From: Malus domestica
Lineage: Eukaryota; Streptophyta; Magnoliopsida; Rosales; Rosaceae
NCBI RefSeq assembly: GCF_042453785.1
Contig: NC_091677.1
Coordinates: 32,471,001-32,535,000, forward strand
DNA: 64,000 nt
Direction of reading: 5' to 3'
The notes beneath the pieces are model-generated. The model made no database searches, had not been told where the DNA came from, and saw only the letters and a list, made by a program, of their open reading frames with translations. Below are positions 1-10,327 of the stretch, in pieces (the stretch's first letter is position 1; each line of letters begins with the position of its first letter). Both the position numbers and the translations under genes were made by a program.

Positions 1-535
1 CACCAAGATTCAACGATCAAGTTAGAATTCCAGCACCAAAAAACTTAACTTCTGGCGAATTTCTGTGTGGTTCTCTAAGTAAAAATGTTTAGGAATGTAG
101 AAGAAGAATTTGATATTTTCAGTGTTCTAAATGCCATGCAAATGGATGTATATATAATATGATTATGTATGTTCACAACAGGTATGAGGAAGGGATGCAT
201 CTGTTCGGAGACATCTTCTCAGATGGGTGTTTTCTTTCTGCGTTTTTTCACACTTCAAACTTCATCTGAAATGATGAGTCCGTTGATAAAATAATAAAAA
301 ATTAATTAATTAATTAAATTCAAAATTAATTAAAAATAATTAATTAAAGTATTTAATTATTAGAGCCCAAGGCCCATCTTTTGATAATTAATTATATATT
401 AATTATGAATTAATTAGCACATCCCAAAGTTCAACTCCAAGGGTGAACTCAATTTTATTCTCCAAGGTCCATCACTTCAATTACTTTATATAAGGGACAA
501 AGCCTTATAAAATGCGAAAAGCTTGTGATGGTGAG
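1..535. other. AT-rich intergenic stretch
   Basis: No reading frame here is convincing. Positions 290-420 are dense in TTAATTAA-type runs. They are followed by a GGCCCA-containing stretch and a TATA-like ACTTTATATAAGG near 482-494, a layout often seen in plant LTRs. I could not find paired ends, so I do not call an element. If the oxidoreductase exon further on is part of a live gene, this stretch is its intron or 5' flank. Confidence 0.4.
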
Positions 536-574
536 CAATGTGGGATAATGAAATTTTACTCAAAATTTCCAACA

Positions 575-780
575 CAAATATGTACAAGTCTAGTTCCTCC
601 CTCCATCTATTTCCGAGTTTTCCTAGATGTTCCTCTACCTCTTTTAGCATGAGCCTCTATTTCGAAGCATCTGTAGGTCTTCGTTCACATGTCCAAACCA
701 CCTTAACCAATTTTCTCTCATCTTATATCCAATTGCGGTCACTCCTACTTGACCTTAGATATCCTCATAAATTGGCAAAC
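575..780 (-). repeat. LINE tail fragment (end of a non-LTR reverse-transcriptase ORF)
   Basis: Read on the minus strand, this stretch carries the signature of the extreme C-terminus of many plant LINE ORF2 proteins: a RENWLRWFGHV-like motif, then remnants of the DAPVRR and RGRGRPRKT-like stretches. Stops and frame changes interrupt it, so it is a dead 5'-truncated copy. It lies just upstream of the oxidoreductase exon and may sit in that gene's intron. A second copy of the same tail lies at about 13290-13480. Confidence 0.6.
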
Positions 781-951
781 TCTCCATAAAGGAAGTGTGT
801 ATTATCCCCAGGGTGTTAAAGCATACCATACAGCTTTGCTGAGTACTCAATATGTTTGTTATCAATAAGTATATTGTAATGAATTGAGAATTCTCGTGTG
901 AATTATAATTGGTGTTCTTTGTTCTTTTTTAACATCTTATTGTGCTTTTAA

Positions 952-1573
952 GATCCGTAGCACGTCAACAATGCCAGGAACCCAGGATTTCTTGGAGAGC
1001 AACATCAGAGTGAATCCGAACTTGGATGCTCTCGGTGCACTTGGGGACATAGGCTGGTACTGCATTGGGGCCATCTTGTGGGCAAAGGACTACAAATTAC
1101 CAACTGTGGTGAATGCTCTACCTGATGTCCTCAAAAACTCTGCAGGGGTCATCTTGTCTTGCTCTGCATCAATTCATTGGGAACCCGCAGACAAAACCGT
1201 CGCCACAATTCACTTCTCTTTCCTCTCCCACTCGTCCATGGACTTGGCTATGACCGGTTCTAATGGTTCGATGCATTGCAACGACTACATAATTCCGTGC
1301 CAAGAGAATTCGGCCTCATTTGACTTTACATCCGGCGCAACATTTGTGGAACTCCATATCGGGTGGAATGCAAAACCAGGAGAAGTTACCGTCATTTCTG
1401 AGCTGCCGCAAGAGGCCTTGATGGTTCAAGAGTTTGCAAGGAATGCTGAGGACATTCGGAAATTTGGAAAGCGTCCGGACAGTAAATGGCCCGAGAGTAG
1501 CAGAAAAACGCAGTTAGTATTGGACGCGGTGAAGAAATCCATTGATCTTGGTTGTAAGCCTGTTAAGTTGTAG
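952..1573 (+). CDS. GFO/IDH/MocA-family oxidoreductase, C-terminal exon only
   Basis: About 200 residues match the C-terminal half of plant NAD(P)-binding oxidoreductases of the At4g09670 type. Family landmarks include GALGDIGWYCIGAILWA, GVILSCSAS, a LPQEALMVQEFAR helix and the terminal SRKTQLVLDAVKKS. In this family the C-terminal half forms the substrate-binding alpha/beta domain, and an N-terminal Rossmann domain of about 150 residues binds the nucleotide. That domain is absent: the in-frame ATG at 971 falls in mid-domain, and the sequence just before it ends in pyrimidine-rich DNA with AG dinucleotides (TTTTAAG near 952, CCGTAG at 960) that could be splice acceptors. It is therefore either the last exon of a gene whose first exon lies left of the window, or a truncated copy. 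The frame is clean to the stop, which favours a live or recent gene. The substrate is unknown. Confidence 0.7.
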
Positions 1574-1729
1574 CTAACTTTCTTGGTTTCCTAAGGCGTA
1601 TGGGATTAATTTGCTAAGAACTTTTATACGTTAGAGATAGTTGTTTTATAAATATTTATCCTGCTGGCTGTTCAGATTAAACGTAACCAGATGTGGGGAG
1701 TTTGCAGATTGCTGCTCCGAGACTTGTCG

Positions 1730-1900
1730 TGATTAGGGCTGGGTGCGGTTCGGATAGGTTCGATTTTGGGTCCGAACCACGATCAAAACCGCACACTGCG
1801 GTTTGCCTGAATTCCAAAACACAAACAAACAATATTGGCTTAAAACTGATGTAATCGGTTCACCAATGTTGCCGTGCGGTTTAACATGCACATATTACCA
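1730..1900. repeat. Probable MITE or hAT-like repeat fragment
   Basis: A GGGCTGGGTGCGGTTCGG motif at about 1737, followed by purine-rich CGGTTCG-type repeats, resembles the GGGCTGGGT-led MITE ends common in plants. No matching second terminus was found, so this is probably a fragment. The remainder of 1574-2048 is AT-rich 3' flank of the oxidoreductase exon with nothing else recognisable. Confidence 0.35.
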
Positions 1901-2048
1901 AATTTGAACAATTGTGGGCGACAATTTTGTTGCAATTCAATGCGCTCCCTAAATAACCTCTTAGTTAAAATTTATGGAGGATTCAGAAAAATTTCATCTC
2001 TAATCAAGCTCCTTATTATGCTCTTAAGGTATCAAAACTAAATTACTA

Positions 2049-2203
2049 GGGAAACTAATGAAAATGATTTGAAAGCTTTGAGTTTTAACGGTAAGGACAA
2101 AATAAAGGGTAAAGTGAATAGTACAAAGATTGACTTTTTAGTGTAAAAATGTGGTTTTTCATTAAAATAAACAGTACCGAAAGTTTTTCGTTAAAACTTC
2201 CTA
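2049..2203 (-). repeat. Small MITE, family shared with 45414-45558 and the split copy at 25441/32030
   Basis: About 155 bp with inverted ends: it starts GGGAAACTAATGAAAA and ends CGTTAAAACTTCC. The interior has GTTTTAACGGTAAGGAC and GACTTTTTAGTGTAAAAATG. It aligns along its length, in inverted orientation, with the copy at 45414-45558. A third copy near 25.4 kb is interrupted by an LTR element. No coding capacity. Confidence 0.75.
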
Positions 2204-2575
2204 AATTATTTTGAGCACGTGTTTTTTTCTAGAAAACACTTCAATTGTTTTTAGAACTCAAATATTTTCTCTAAAAATGATTCCAATAATTTTAAAAATA
2301 CTTCTAAACGAGTCGGTGCGTTTGGTTTTTTTTTTATCTCTTCTTTTCTTTCAGTCCAATCACTACAGACGTCTTTGTCTCTGTCCAATATATAGTGATT
2401 TAATCTAATTTTGATTGGTTAATCCGATCCGTTCATCTATGATCGGCAAGTACGATGGTCCCGATAATGATCTTATACGTATTTCGCGCGTACCTCACCT
2501 GCGGCTTTAAAAAACCTGACTCGGCCATGTAAATAATAGCAAGAAAATTAAAATCCGAACAAAGTGCGACTAAAA

Positions 2576-4540
2576 ATGATTGCCGCCATTTCCCTCTCAA
2601 CGAACAAACCTGCCGCTTCAACCAACATAACTGTACCTTCTTCAATCCCCAACGGTCCTCAAAAACCTAGCAAACCTCTACCTTCAACCCTCAAATGGCT
2701 CGCCAAATCCGGCAAATTAGACGAGGCCCTTCGCCTGATCGAATCCTCACCCTCCAAATTAACAGCCACCCAGTCGGACATCGAGGCCTACTCCCTCCTC
2801 CTCCACACCTGCATCTCCAGAAGATCCTTAGAGCACGGCCAAAGGCTTTATCTCCAGCTTCTCCTCTCCGACGACAGGTGTGAAAACGGCATCCTTCTCC
2901 GAAACCCCACCTTGAAAAGCAAGCTCATTACGCTCTACTCCGTTTGCGGCAGAGTCGACGATGCTCGCTCTGTTTTTTATGATGGGGTTGAAGATGGTCA
3001 GATGCCGGAGTCGGTGTGGGTGGCGATGGCTATCGGGTACTTGCGAAACGGGTTCTTGGTGGAAGCATTGATTGTGTACTGTGACATGCTGAGCAGGTTA
3101 GTCCTGCCGGGTAATTTCGCTTTTTCGATGGCCTTGAAGGCGTGTGCGGAGCTGTCTGAGTTGAGGGTTGGTAGGGCGGTCCATGCCCAGATTGTGAAAT
3201 CCAGTGAAGAGCCTGATCAGGTGGTGAGTAATGCTCTGCTGCGGTTGTATGCGGAGAACGGGTGTTTTGTGGATGTCTTCAAGGTGTTCGATACAATGCC
3301 TGAGAGAAATGTTGTGTCTTGGAACTCTTTGATTGCGAGTTTTGCTCGACGAGACCAAGTGTTTCAGTCATTGGATTGTTTTAGAAGGATGCAAGGACAA
3401 GGGATGGGATTCAGTTGGGTCACCCTCACGACGATTTTACCAGTTTGCGCTAGAATGACTGCACTTCATTTCGGGAAAGAGATACATGCCCAGATTGTAA
3501 AGTCCACCAAGAGACCAGATGTACCTGTACTAAACTCACTTGTCGACATGTATGCGAAATCTGGAGCAATTGATTACTGTAAGAGGGTGTTTGATGGAAT
3601 GCAAAGTAAAGACTTGACATCATGGAATACTGTGCTGGCAGGGTATGCCAGCAATGGGTTTATGGAAGAGGGAATGAAATTGTTTGCTCAGATGGTAGAG
3701 TCTGGCATCCGACCAGATGGGGTAACATTTATAGCTTTGTTGTCTGGCTGTAGCCATGCGGGGCTTACTGATGAAGGACAAAGTTTATTTAGTAAAATGA
3801 AGGAGGGTTATGGCGTGTCACCAACATTTGAGCATTATGCTTGCTTGGTGGATCTGTTGGGTAGAGCCGGTAGAATTAAGGAAGCGTTAGATATAGTGGA
3901 AAACATGCCTATGAAGCCAACTGGTAGCATATGGGGATCGTTACTCAACTCATGTCGGCTCCAAGGCAATGTTTCTCTTGCAGAGCGAGCTGCAATGGAG
4001 TTGTTTGAGCTTGAACGACACAATCCTGGGAACTATGTGATGCTCTCAAACATTTATGCAAATGCAGGGATGTGGGAAGGTGTGAATAGGGTTAGGGAAC
4101 TAATGAAGGATAGGGGAATAAAAAAGGAGGCTGGATGCAGTTGGATACAAATAAAGAACAAAATTCACACATTTGTAGCAGGTGGCGGTTTTGAATTTCG
4201 TAATTCAACCGAGTTTAAAAGGGTTTGGAGTGAATTGATGGATGCTATGGAAGAGGTTGGATACAACACTGACACCAGTGTTGTCCTACATGATGTAAAT
4301 GAAGAAACCAAAGCAATGTGGGTTTGTGGACATAGTGAAAGAATCGCACTTATGTTCGCACTTGTCCACACTGCTGCCGGAATGCCAATTAGGATTACAA
4401 AGAACTTGCGCATTTGTGCAGATTGCCACACCTGGGTGAAAATAGTTTCAATGGTTACAGGGAGAGAGATTGTTTTGAGAGACACAAATCGCTTCCACCA
4501 TTTCAAAGGAGGAGCATGCTCTTGCAAGGACTACTGGTAA
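2576..4540 (+). CDS. DYW-class pentatricopeptide repeat protein, At3g14330/CREF3-like plastid RNA editing factor
   Basis: Single-exon gene of 654 residues, starting at the first ATG of the frame (MIAAISLSTNKPAAS). The N-terminus is rich in S, T and basic residues, which fits an organelle transit peptide. About ten PLS-type repeats follow (for example WNSLIASFARRDQVFQSLD and GIRPDGVTFIALLSGCSHA), then E and E+ motifs (NPGNYVMLSNIYANAGMW) and a complete DYW deaminase domain. The zinc and catalytic residues of that domain are visible: HSER, CADCH, and the terminal CSCKDYW. Such proteins bind plastid or mitochondrial transcripts and convert specific cytidines to uridine. The best remembered match is Arabidopsis At3g14330 (CREF3, reported to be needed for editing of plastid psbE), with shared stretches such as GKEIHAQIVKS and GGGFEFRNS. 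The ortholog call is from memory of the family, not from a search. Nothing looks broken. Confidence 0.92.
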   Translation: MIAAISLSTNKPAASTNITVPSSIPNGPQKPSKPLPSTLKWLAKSGKLDEALRLIESSPSKLTATQSDIEAYSLLLHTCISRRSLEHGQRLYLQLLLSDDRCENGILLRNPTLKSKLITLYSVCGRVDDARSVFYDGVEDGQMPESVWVAMAIGYLRNGFLVEALIVYCDMLSRLVLPGNFAFSMALKACAELSELRVGRAVHAQIVKSSEEPDQVVSNALLRLYAENGCFVDVFKVFDTMPERNVVSWNSLIASFARRDQVFQSLDCFRRMQGQGMGFSWVTLTTILPVCARMTALHFGKEIHAQIVKSTKRPDVPVLNSLVDMYAKSGAIDYCKRVFDGMQSKDLTSWNTVLAGYASNGFMEEGMKLFAQMVESGIRPDGVTFIALLSGCSHAGLTDEGQSLFSKMKEGYGVSPTFEHYACLVDLLGRAGRIKEALDIVENMPMKPTGSIWGSLLNSCRLQGNVSLAERAAMELFELERHNPGNYVMLSNIYANAGMWEGVNRVRELMKDRGIKKEAGCSWIQIKNKIHTFVAGGGFEFRNSTEFKRVWSELMDAMEEVGYNTDTSVVLHDVNEETKAMWVCGHSERIALMFALVHTAAGMPIRITKNLRICADCHTWVKIVSMVTGREIVLRDTNRFHHFKGGACSCKDYW

Positions 4541-4739
4541 TAAGTTAAATAACACAATTCTTTCTTGCTTCTCTCGACGTTCTGCCACTGTCTTTTTTTT
4601 TCACGATTCTTGTTTACAATTTTTTGTGAAGTTTGATTCTTCCTCTTATAAGGACCGATTATATAATAAAATTATGTTATGTTCTAGCATCTTGTTTCTT
4701 GTTCAATTTTAAAGAAGTAATCAGGGTCTTCAGAACTGT

Positions 4740-5045
4740 CTACATCTTCAGGTAAGTTGGTCTCAATCCTTGAGAGTGGTCATCTGTCCATCTAGAAGCT
4801 GATGTTGCTTATCCAAAGAGATCCCAACCAAATTCCCGATATCATCTGGTTTGGTTTGCAGATTTTCCATCCTAGATGACATTTCGTCCTCCAACTTTAA
4901 CGATCTCGTTATCAGTTTCAACAGCTTCATCTCTCAATTTGTCAATTTATTCACCCAAATGGCTGTACGACTCTTGCAGCATTGCCATCCCTTTGTTCAA
5001 TTTTCTCTTCATTTCTACTTGCCCTTGCAGCTCTGACTGAGAAAC
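4740..5045 (-). pseudogene. Possible degraded coiled-coil gene fragment
   Basis: On the minus strand, stretches such as VEMKRKLNKGMAMLQES and DEAVETDNEIVK look like coding sequence for a charged helical or coiled-coil protein, but stops interrupt them. I do not recognise the parent gene. The other side of this block is the 3' flank of the PPR gene. It may be a captured or retrotransposed exon, or chance. Confidence 0.25.
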
Positions 5046-5172
5046 TTCGATTTTCCTGGATTGTGACTTTTTTATTTGTTTAACTGATATGCTGGACTTT
5101 AGCCATCTGTGCCAAAAAAAAATATGAAAGAGACAAAGGCTCCTATGGACGAGTCAACAGTATTCATAAGTA

Positions 5173-5446
5173 CACTTCACATCTAATTTCAACGATCCGA
5201 ACCGTCTATTTTTTGAAAAAAATAGATCATCCTTGCAAAAATTCAATTCAATCCGAAACCATTTGCTTATTTAATTATCAATATCAAATTTCATATTTTC
5301 TTATATAACAAAGTATTCGTTCATTTCCTTGAACCCAATTAGATGTCTTAAACATTTCCAATTTAGCTAATACTTTGCAAGGATGATCTATGAATCGAGA
5401 CTAACAAAATAGACGGTTCGGATCGTTGAAATTAGATGTGAAGTGG
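5173..5446. repeat. MITE with long inverted repeats
   Basis: The left arm contains CTTCACATCTAATTTCAACG then ATCCGAACCGTCTATTTT. The right arm is its near-perfect reverse complement and ends at about 5446. A second inverted pair (ATAGATCATCCTTGCAAA and its complement) lies inside the first, so the whole element folds back. No coding capacity. A related fold-back element is at 32106-32440. Confidence 0.75.
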
Positions 5447-5499
5447 GTCCCACACCTAATCCCCATTTTTTTCAAAAAATAGGGATCCCTCCTTAAGCT

Positions 5500-5900
5500 C
5501 TCTGTCATAAGTGATCTAAACTCATGGAGATATATCCTTGGTTGCATATAAGAATATTTTGTGTGTTTCATTTACAGTCTCTTGCTTTTTTTGTGCGAAT
5601 CAGCCCACTTCTATGCTGGCCCACTTTTTTTTTTTTCTTCTTTTCATGATTCGTATATTTTACTTCCTTTTTTTTTGGTGAATATGTTTTACTTCATTAT
5701 TTTGTTATTTATGTATTATTTATTATTTTTATTCTTATTAATCTCTATGTATAAAGGGAAAAGACCACTAAATTGTTATTTATGTATTATTTATTATTCT
5801 TATTCTTATTCTTATTTATTCTTATTATTCATGATTCCTATATTTTACTTCCTTTTTTTTTTAGGTGAATATGTTTATTTATGTATTATTTATTATTTTG
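5500..5900. other. Low-complexity T-rich intergenic DNA
   Basis: Runs of T and TATTATT dominate. A phrase of the form TTATTTATGTATTATTTATTATT occurs three times between about 5705 and 5895, giving a loose imperfect tandem structure. The open frames here are phenylalanine/tyrosine/leucine-rich by-products of composition and are not genes. Confidence 0.5.
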
Positions 5901-5975
5901 AATGAAGTCAAACTTGAGATCTTTCACTTATAAATAAAGAATAATACCACTAGATTAATTGTAGTGCTAACCCAT
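5896..5975 (-). repeat. SINE fragment (inverted)
   Basis: The sequence GAGATCTTTCACTTATAAAT then AAAGAATAATACCACTAGA is the reverse complement of the 5' (tRNA-like) part of the SINE at about 51640-51805. Only the head region is recognisable. The rest of 5976-6459 is AT-rich 3' flank of the zinc-finger gene with no clear feature. Confidence 0.5.
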
Positions 5976-6459
5976 ACTCCATAGACTCAGCCTTGACTAA
6001 TTATTACCATTGCGCATAACTTAAACTATTTTTGAAAGATTTATAGCTCAAGTGGTGATAACATTTAAATGTAAATATCTTCATAAGTAAAATTCTCTTA
6101 CAATGAAAATTAGTTACACTTGTTATATAGGAATTTAAATATTCGTATATAATCTTTCATTAAGGATTTAGAAAATGAACAGTTCACATTACAAGATTAG
6201 ATTGTGTAGAGCGTTGAAATGAGTGGTTAGCATTGTATTAACTTACTGGTTAGAGCTTGAGCGTTAGACTAGTACCACAGCAAACTAAAACAATTTATAT
6301 AAAATCCAAGTTAAGGAGCGCTGAAATAATCCTCATACTCATACAGCTCTTATACAATTTGAAAAGGTAAAAGGCAACAATAAGAAGAAAAGAAGACTTG
6401 CAGTCATATGGCTCATGTGTTTCTCAATGTACAAACTAAGAGCAACAAACATAAACCTT

Positions 6460-7227
6460 TCAAAGTTTCAGTGTGAGATCTGGTGCAGAGTGGTCTATGG
6501 CGTCTAATGGCGGTGTAACGTCTACAAAATTCAAATTTGAACTTTCATGAGTCAGTACAAAACTTGGGTGAGTAGTGTTACTTGTGTCGGCAGCGCTAGC
6601 CTGGCGGAAACTACCAGGCCACAACAGCTGCGCCCCATCATTCACCAAGAAAATTGGCACTCCCATATACCCGTGTTCAAATCCTGCGCCGCTTCTGGTC
6701 TCAGGAGGCCTCATTGGTGGTGCAAATCCTTGATGCACTGATGAGTGTGCTCTGATACCTAGTGATCTAAATGAAGGTCCTTGCAGAGGCAAAGACGCCA
6801 GGCTTGCGTGCCTCTCAGAGAAAATACTCATTCGCAATGCGCACTTTGCTAGTGTCCTCTCTTTCTTGTGTGCATTTTGGTGTCCACCAAGTGCCTGTGA
6901 GCTCAAGAATTTGCTTCGACAGTAATTACAAGAAAAAAGTCTTGGAGTCGCTGAATTCGTGTTCTGAGACGCAGGCTCATTGCTGCTCCCACTTGTGCTC
7001 AACAATGACTGTCCTATCGAATCACTTCCTCCCAAGTCCTCATTGTTGAAGCGAAGAGTTAAGTCAAGGGAAACTGCAGGCTCCAGTACTTGCTGAGCTG
7101 CAATGGGATTTGAAAAATGGAAAGAGTTAGCCACGCTGTCGTTGGAGGTGTTAGAAGCAATTTGGCTGCTAACATCAGAGTCATTTGCCGATGAGGCTTC
7201 CACTTCAAGGTCAATATATGTGTTCAT
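6460..7227 (-). CDS. C2H2 zinc-finger transcriptional repressor, ZFP4-like (single QALGGH finger, EAR motifs)
   Basis: The protein has 255 residues, begins MNTYIDLEVEASS, and has no intron in the coding part. One C2H2 finger with the plant-specific helix lies near residues 98-118 (FSCNYCRSKFLSSQALGGH, second histidine in the following NAH). A TLAKCALRM basic stretch and the conserved SLASLPLQGPSFRSLGI patch follow, both typical of the ZFP1/3/4/7 group. Two leucine-rich repressor (EAR) motifs are present: LDLTLRF upstream of the finger and DLTLKL at the extreme C-terminus. Known members act in the nucleus in hormone and trichome or seedling responses; the exact role here is not known. Upstream on the minus strand a TTTCCAAAATTGCAG acceptor-like site near 7340 suggests an intron in the 5' untranslated region. 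Start chosen as the first ATG, in good agreement with family length. Confidence 0.87.
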   Translation of the reverse strand: MNTYIDLEVEASSANDSDVSSQIASNTSNDSVANSFHFSNPIAAQQVLEPAVSLDLTLRFNNEDLGGSDSIGQSLLSTSGSSNEPASQNTNSATPRLFSCNYCRSKFLSSQALGGHQNAHKKERTLAKCALRMSIFSERHASLASLPLQGPSFRSLGIRAHSSVHQGFAPPMRPPETRSGAGFEHGYMGVPIFLVNDGAQLLWPGSFRQASAADTSNTTHPSFVLTHESSNLNFVDVTPPLDAIDHSAPDLTLKL

Positions 7228-7339
7228 GATTGACTGTCCTTTTAGTTGAGGGGGGGATAGATTACATATCAGACTTGAAATAACCGGATTAAGCCGGTCT
7301 AGTAAGGACTCTCTGATCTCTATCCGATCTTATACATCC

Positions 7340-8760
7340 TGCAATTTTGGAAACAAAGAAAGCTCAAATGTTAGAGGTAATGTGCACTCTCCTTTACCTG
7401 AATGAAATGAAAGATCATGAGTAGTTGAATACTGCTGTCTGCAGTGTAAATTTATTGATCTATCGGAACTACTTTTTATGCTTTGATCGATTGCAGTTTA
7501 ACTTATGAGTTTGAATTTTACCGAAACATAATTTGAAAGGTGAGCAATGAATCTCCGGAGCATAGAGGGAAGCATAGAGGGGAAGCATAATTGATTTCTC
7601 AACAAAATCAGTCATCTAATGTTACAAGCGCTTCGAAACTTAATCCTTTAACATTGTTTAAGCGTCAATGTTATGAGTTATCATAAAAATAACCAGGGTT
7701 CTCTCACAAAACAAAAGTTTCCTACGGAAGTAAGATTCATCTCACCCTAAACCTGTTGATTATCTACTGATCCTCGAACCGTAAGCAAGTTTTTGTCGAC
7801 GGTTTTAGAGAATGATCTCATTGTCTCTATCAAGAGGGAATGAGGTCACGATTCTCAACATAGATTGTAGAAAAGACCTAGGAATTTCATGAAGCACACA
7901 ATCTCTATTTAATCCTTGTATATTTTCCGGACAATTTTAATCTTGTATAGAAATATGAAATAAAATAGACAAAAACGTGTTCTTTAGACTGGTCGAAAAT
8001 CAGATGCTATTCCAGAACCTAGGAAATTAAGGAGGAGATGCAGGAAAATTTATCAAAAGACCACTAGTCACATAAAAATTTCAAAGTCGCCTAGCATAGT
8101 ATTACTATCAAGATTTTAGAGGGACAGACCAACAGGTTAGTACTAATATGATGTGGATGATATTCTCAACTGTGGGAATTTTGTCAATTTTCCTATGTGG
8201 AATTACCTACTCTTCAACAATCACAACTCCAAAACCAGGCACGACCACAAATCAGCATTGGTACACCATAAAAGACAAGATCAACTGGTGATTTTTGTAT
8301 ACTATCAGTCGCGTACATGTATATAAACAAGAACATGCAGAAAAAGAAAGATGAGCAAAGAAAAGTATAGCATTTATCTGGTTGAAGATCAAGTACAATT
8401 GGCTAGCTCCTGGAGTCCATAGTATTGCAAATGCCTGAAATTAGCAGACATCTACCAGTTGAGTCTTATTATATAAATGCAATTGATCATCTCAAAACAG
8501 TTCACTACTTAAATAACAAAACAAAAGAAAGTAGAAGAAAAAGGAAAAGTAGTGAGATTTTGATGATATGGTAAAGCAAAAGGTAGGAAGAGGACAGTGG
8601 TGGTGGTGGTGGGGTTGTGGGGGACAGTGGTGGGAGGTCAGAGAGAGTACTAGGAGGAGAATGGACCAGATAAAGTGTAGTTGGGAAAAAAAATAGAAAG
8701 AAGGGGGAAGAATATTATGACATATTACTACTACTACTTATCTTCAGTCTTTATCGGGAG
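7340..8760 (-). promoter_or_regulatory. 5' UTR intron and promoter region of the zinc-finger gene
   Basis: This non-coding stretch lies between the acceptor-like site near 7340 and a purine-rich GGTGGTGGTGGTGGGG tract at about 8598-8613. No coding frame or repeat ends are visible. I infer that it holds the 5' UTR intron and proximal promoter, but I cannot place the transcription start. Confidence 0.3.
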
Positions 8761-10160
8761 AATAACTTATATAAAATAAGTTTACTATTGTGATGTTCTG
8801 ATCTGATAATGCAATGTTATGTGATGAAAAAGTTACACGTTGAAATATATTATTAGATCGAAACATCACATGACAATGAACTCGTTTCATGTAATATTTT
8901 CTTATCTCTCAACCATTCTATCCTAAATTGTTGATTTTTGGGCCACTGCTTAATGCTTATCCAGACAACTGACTCTGCAACCATGATAGTACAACAATTA
9001 GAAAGGAGAAGCAAGAGCCAAGCCAATTGCAAACAAAGCCAGTCCCGCTCTGAGATTCTCTTTCACTCTCACTTTTCAAGTGTTTGAATTGAGATAAATC
9101 CATCATGCATGGGTCCGGCCTCCTTTCATTCATCATATTCACTGTGCACGTCCAGCCTAACATTAACCTACCTTTTTTTTTCTTTTCTTTTTTTTTACGA
9201 CTCGTAGTTCAAATAGTTTAAAGTATATATATTTTTTCACGTGAAATTTTGGGCTCGATTCGCGCATCTCTCATTGGAAAACAACAACAAAAGCTACTTT
9301 TTCTTTGCTAGGATATGCCTGCATGTAGTGATCACACAAAGCTAAATATGCCAATATTTGTAATATATAAAATTTTCGACAAGTCCACCCACTAAAATTT
9401 CAAGAGAATTCAATTTAGGTATTGCCACTCCCATTACCTCATATTAATTAATCTTTTATGCATCAAATAATTTCTTTAAATATTCTTTAATTCACAAATA
9501 GAACACTCTAATATTGATTGAAATAAAATCTCAATCAGATTACAGGAATAGTAAAAAACTACATGCATTAAAGGAATGATGTTGATCCATTATTAGTTAC
9601 TTTTATACTCTGGAATCCCCGATTTTTTTAAATCTTTATTTATGACTCTATATTCAGCCATTGATTGTTTTGGTGTATGCAATACATCTAAACATAAAAG
9701 AAAAGAACTAAACTCCATATGTAACCCTAGCAGTATCGATGAAATAGGGGTAGAACCAGAGCTAAATGGAGAGTTGAAGTTCCAATTATTTGACGAAATA
9801 ACAACAATAATTCTCAAAAGAAAGAGAGAAAAACGTGTGTGACAACGTGGGACTGTGCATGGATAATGCAAAAGAACAAAAAAAAGTACGGAACTAACTC
9901 TTAGTTATCGTATCCTCTAATGCTCAACTAGCACAGCGACATACCTATAACTAGCTAGGTAGTAGGTACTACAAGCCTAAGGGCTCCTGGCTCTAAGCAC
10001 ATGTTTAAAGAGGATTCGTTTTTATTTCAAGATGAATTAAATAATCTGGTTTTTCATAGAAGTATTGTATTAGGATGTGTTATTCACACAACTCGTTTTA
10101 TTTTCTATATATCGTTTGTTAATTTTGTTTATATTCTTTAATTTAATTGCTTTGATAACC
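8761..10160. other. Intergenic DNA without recognisable features
   Basis: AT-rich DNA with T runs around 9175-9195. Short frames at 8957-9163 and 9593-9871 have no recognisable motif and look random. A TCAAATAGTTTAAAG...GGGCTCGATTCG phrase near 9210-9260 has a faint tRNA-box B look, which may be a SINE relic, but it is too weak to call. Confidence 0.4.
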
Positions 10161-10170
10161 AAAAATTAAA

Positions 10171-10318
10171 GGGGTGTGCTATCAACACACCTCTTTTTAC
10201 TTCTCACACACCCTTTGTTATTTTCTGTCCGTTGATCTTCTTCAATTCATTCGACCCAACCGTCAAAAATTAAAAGGATGTGTGAGAAGTAAAAATAGGT
10301 GTGTAAATATCACACCCC
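10171..10318. repeat. Mutator-type MITE, 148 bp, with 9-bp target duplication
   Basis: It begins GGGGTGTGCTATCAACACAC and ends with the inverse, CACACCCC. The arms CTTTTTACTTCTCACACA and TGTGAGAAGTAAAAATAG pair over about 45 bp. The direct repeat AAAATTAAA (9 bp) flanks both ends, as expected for Mutator-superfamily insertion. A diverged copy lies at about 21069-21210. Confidence 0.8.
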
Positions 10319-10327
10319 AAAATTAAA

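Noticed and set aside
25-535. LTR-like features (TATA-like box, GGCCCA) at the left edge
   Set aside because: No terminal repeat partner, primer-binding site or target duplication could be found.
3098-4527. Several minus-strand frames opposite the PPR gene
   Set aside because: Shadows of a complete DYW-class PPR frame.
5561-5905. 114-residue hydrophobic frame resembling a membrane protein
   Set aside because: Made of TTT/TTA/TAT codons from an imperfect T-rich tandem; no start context or motif.
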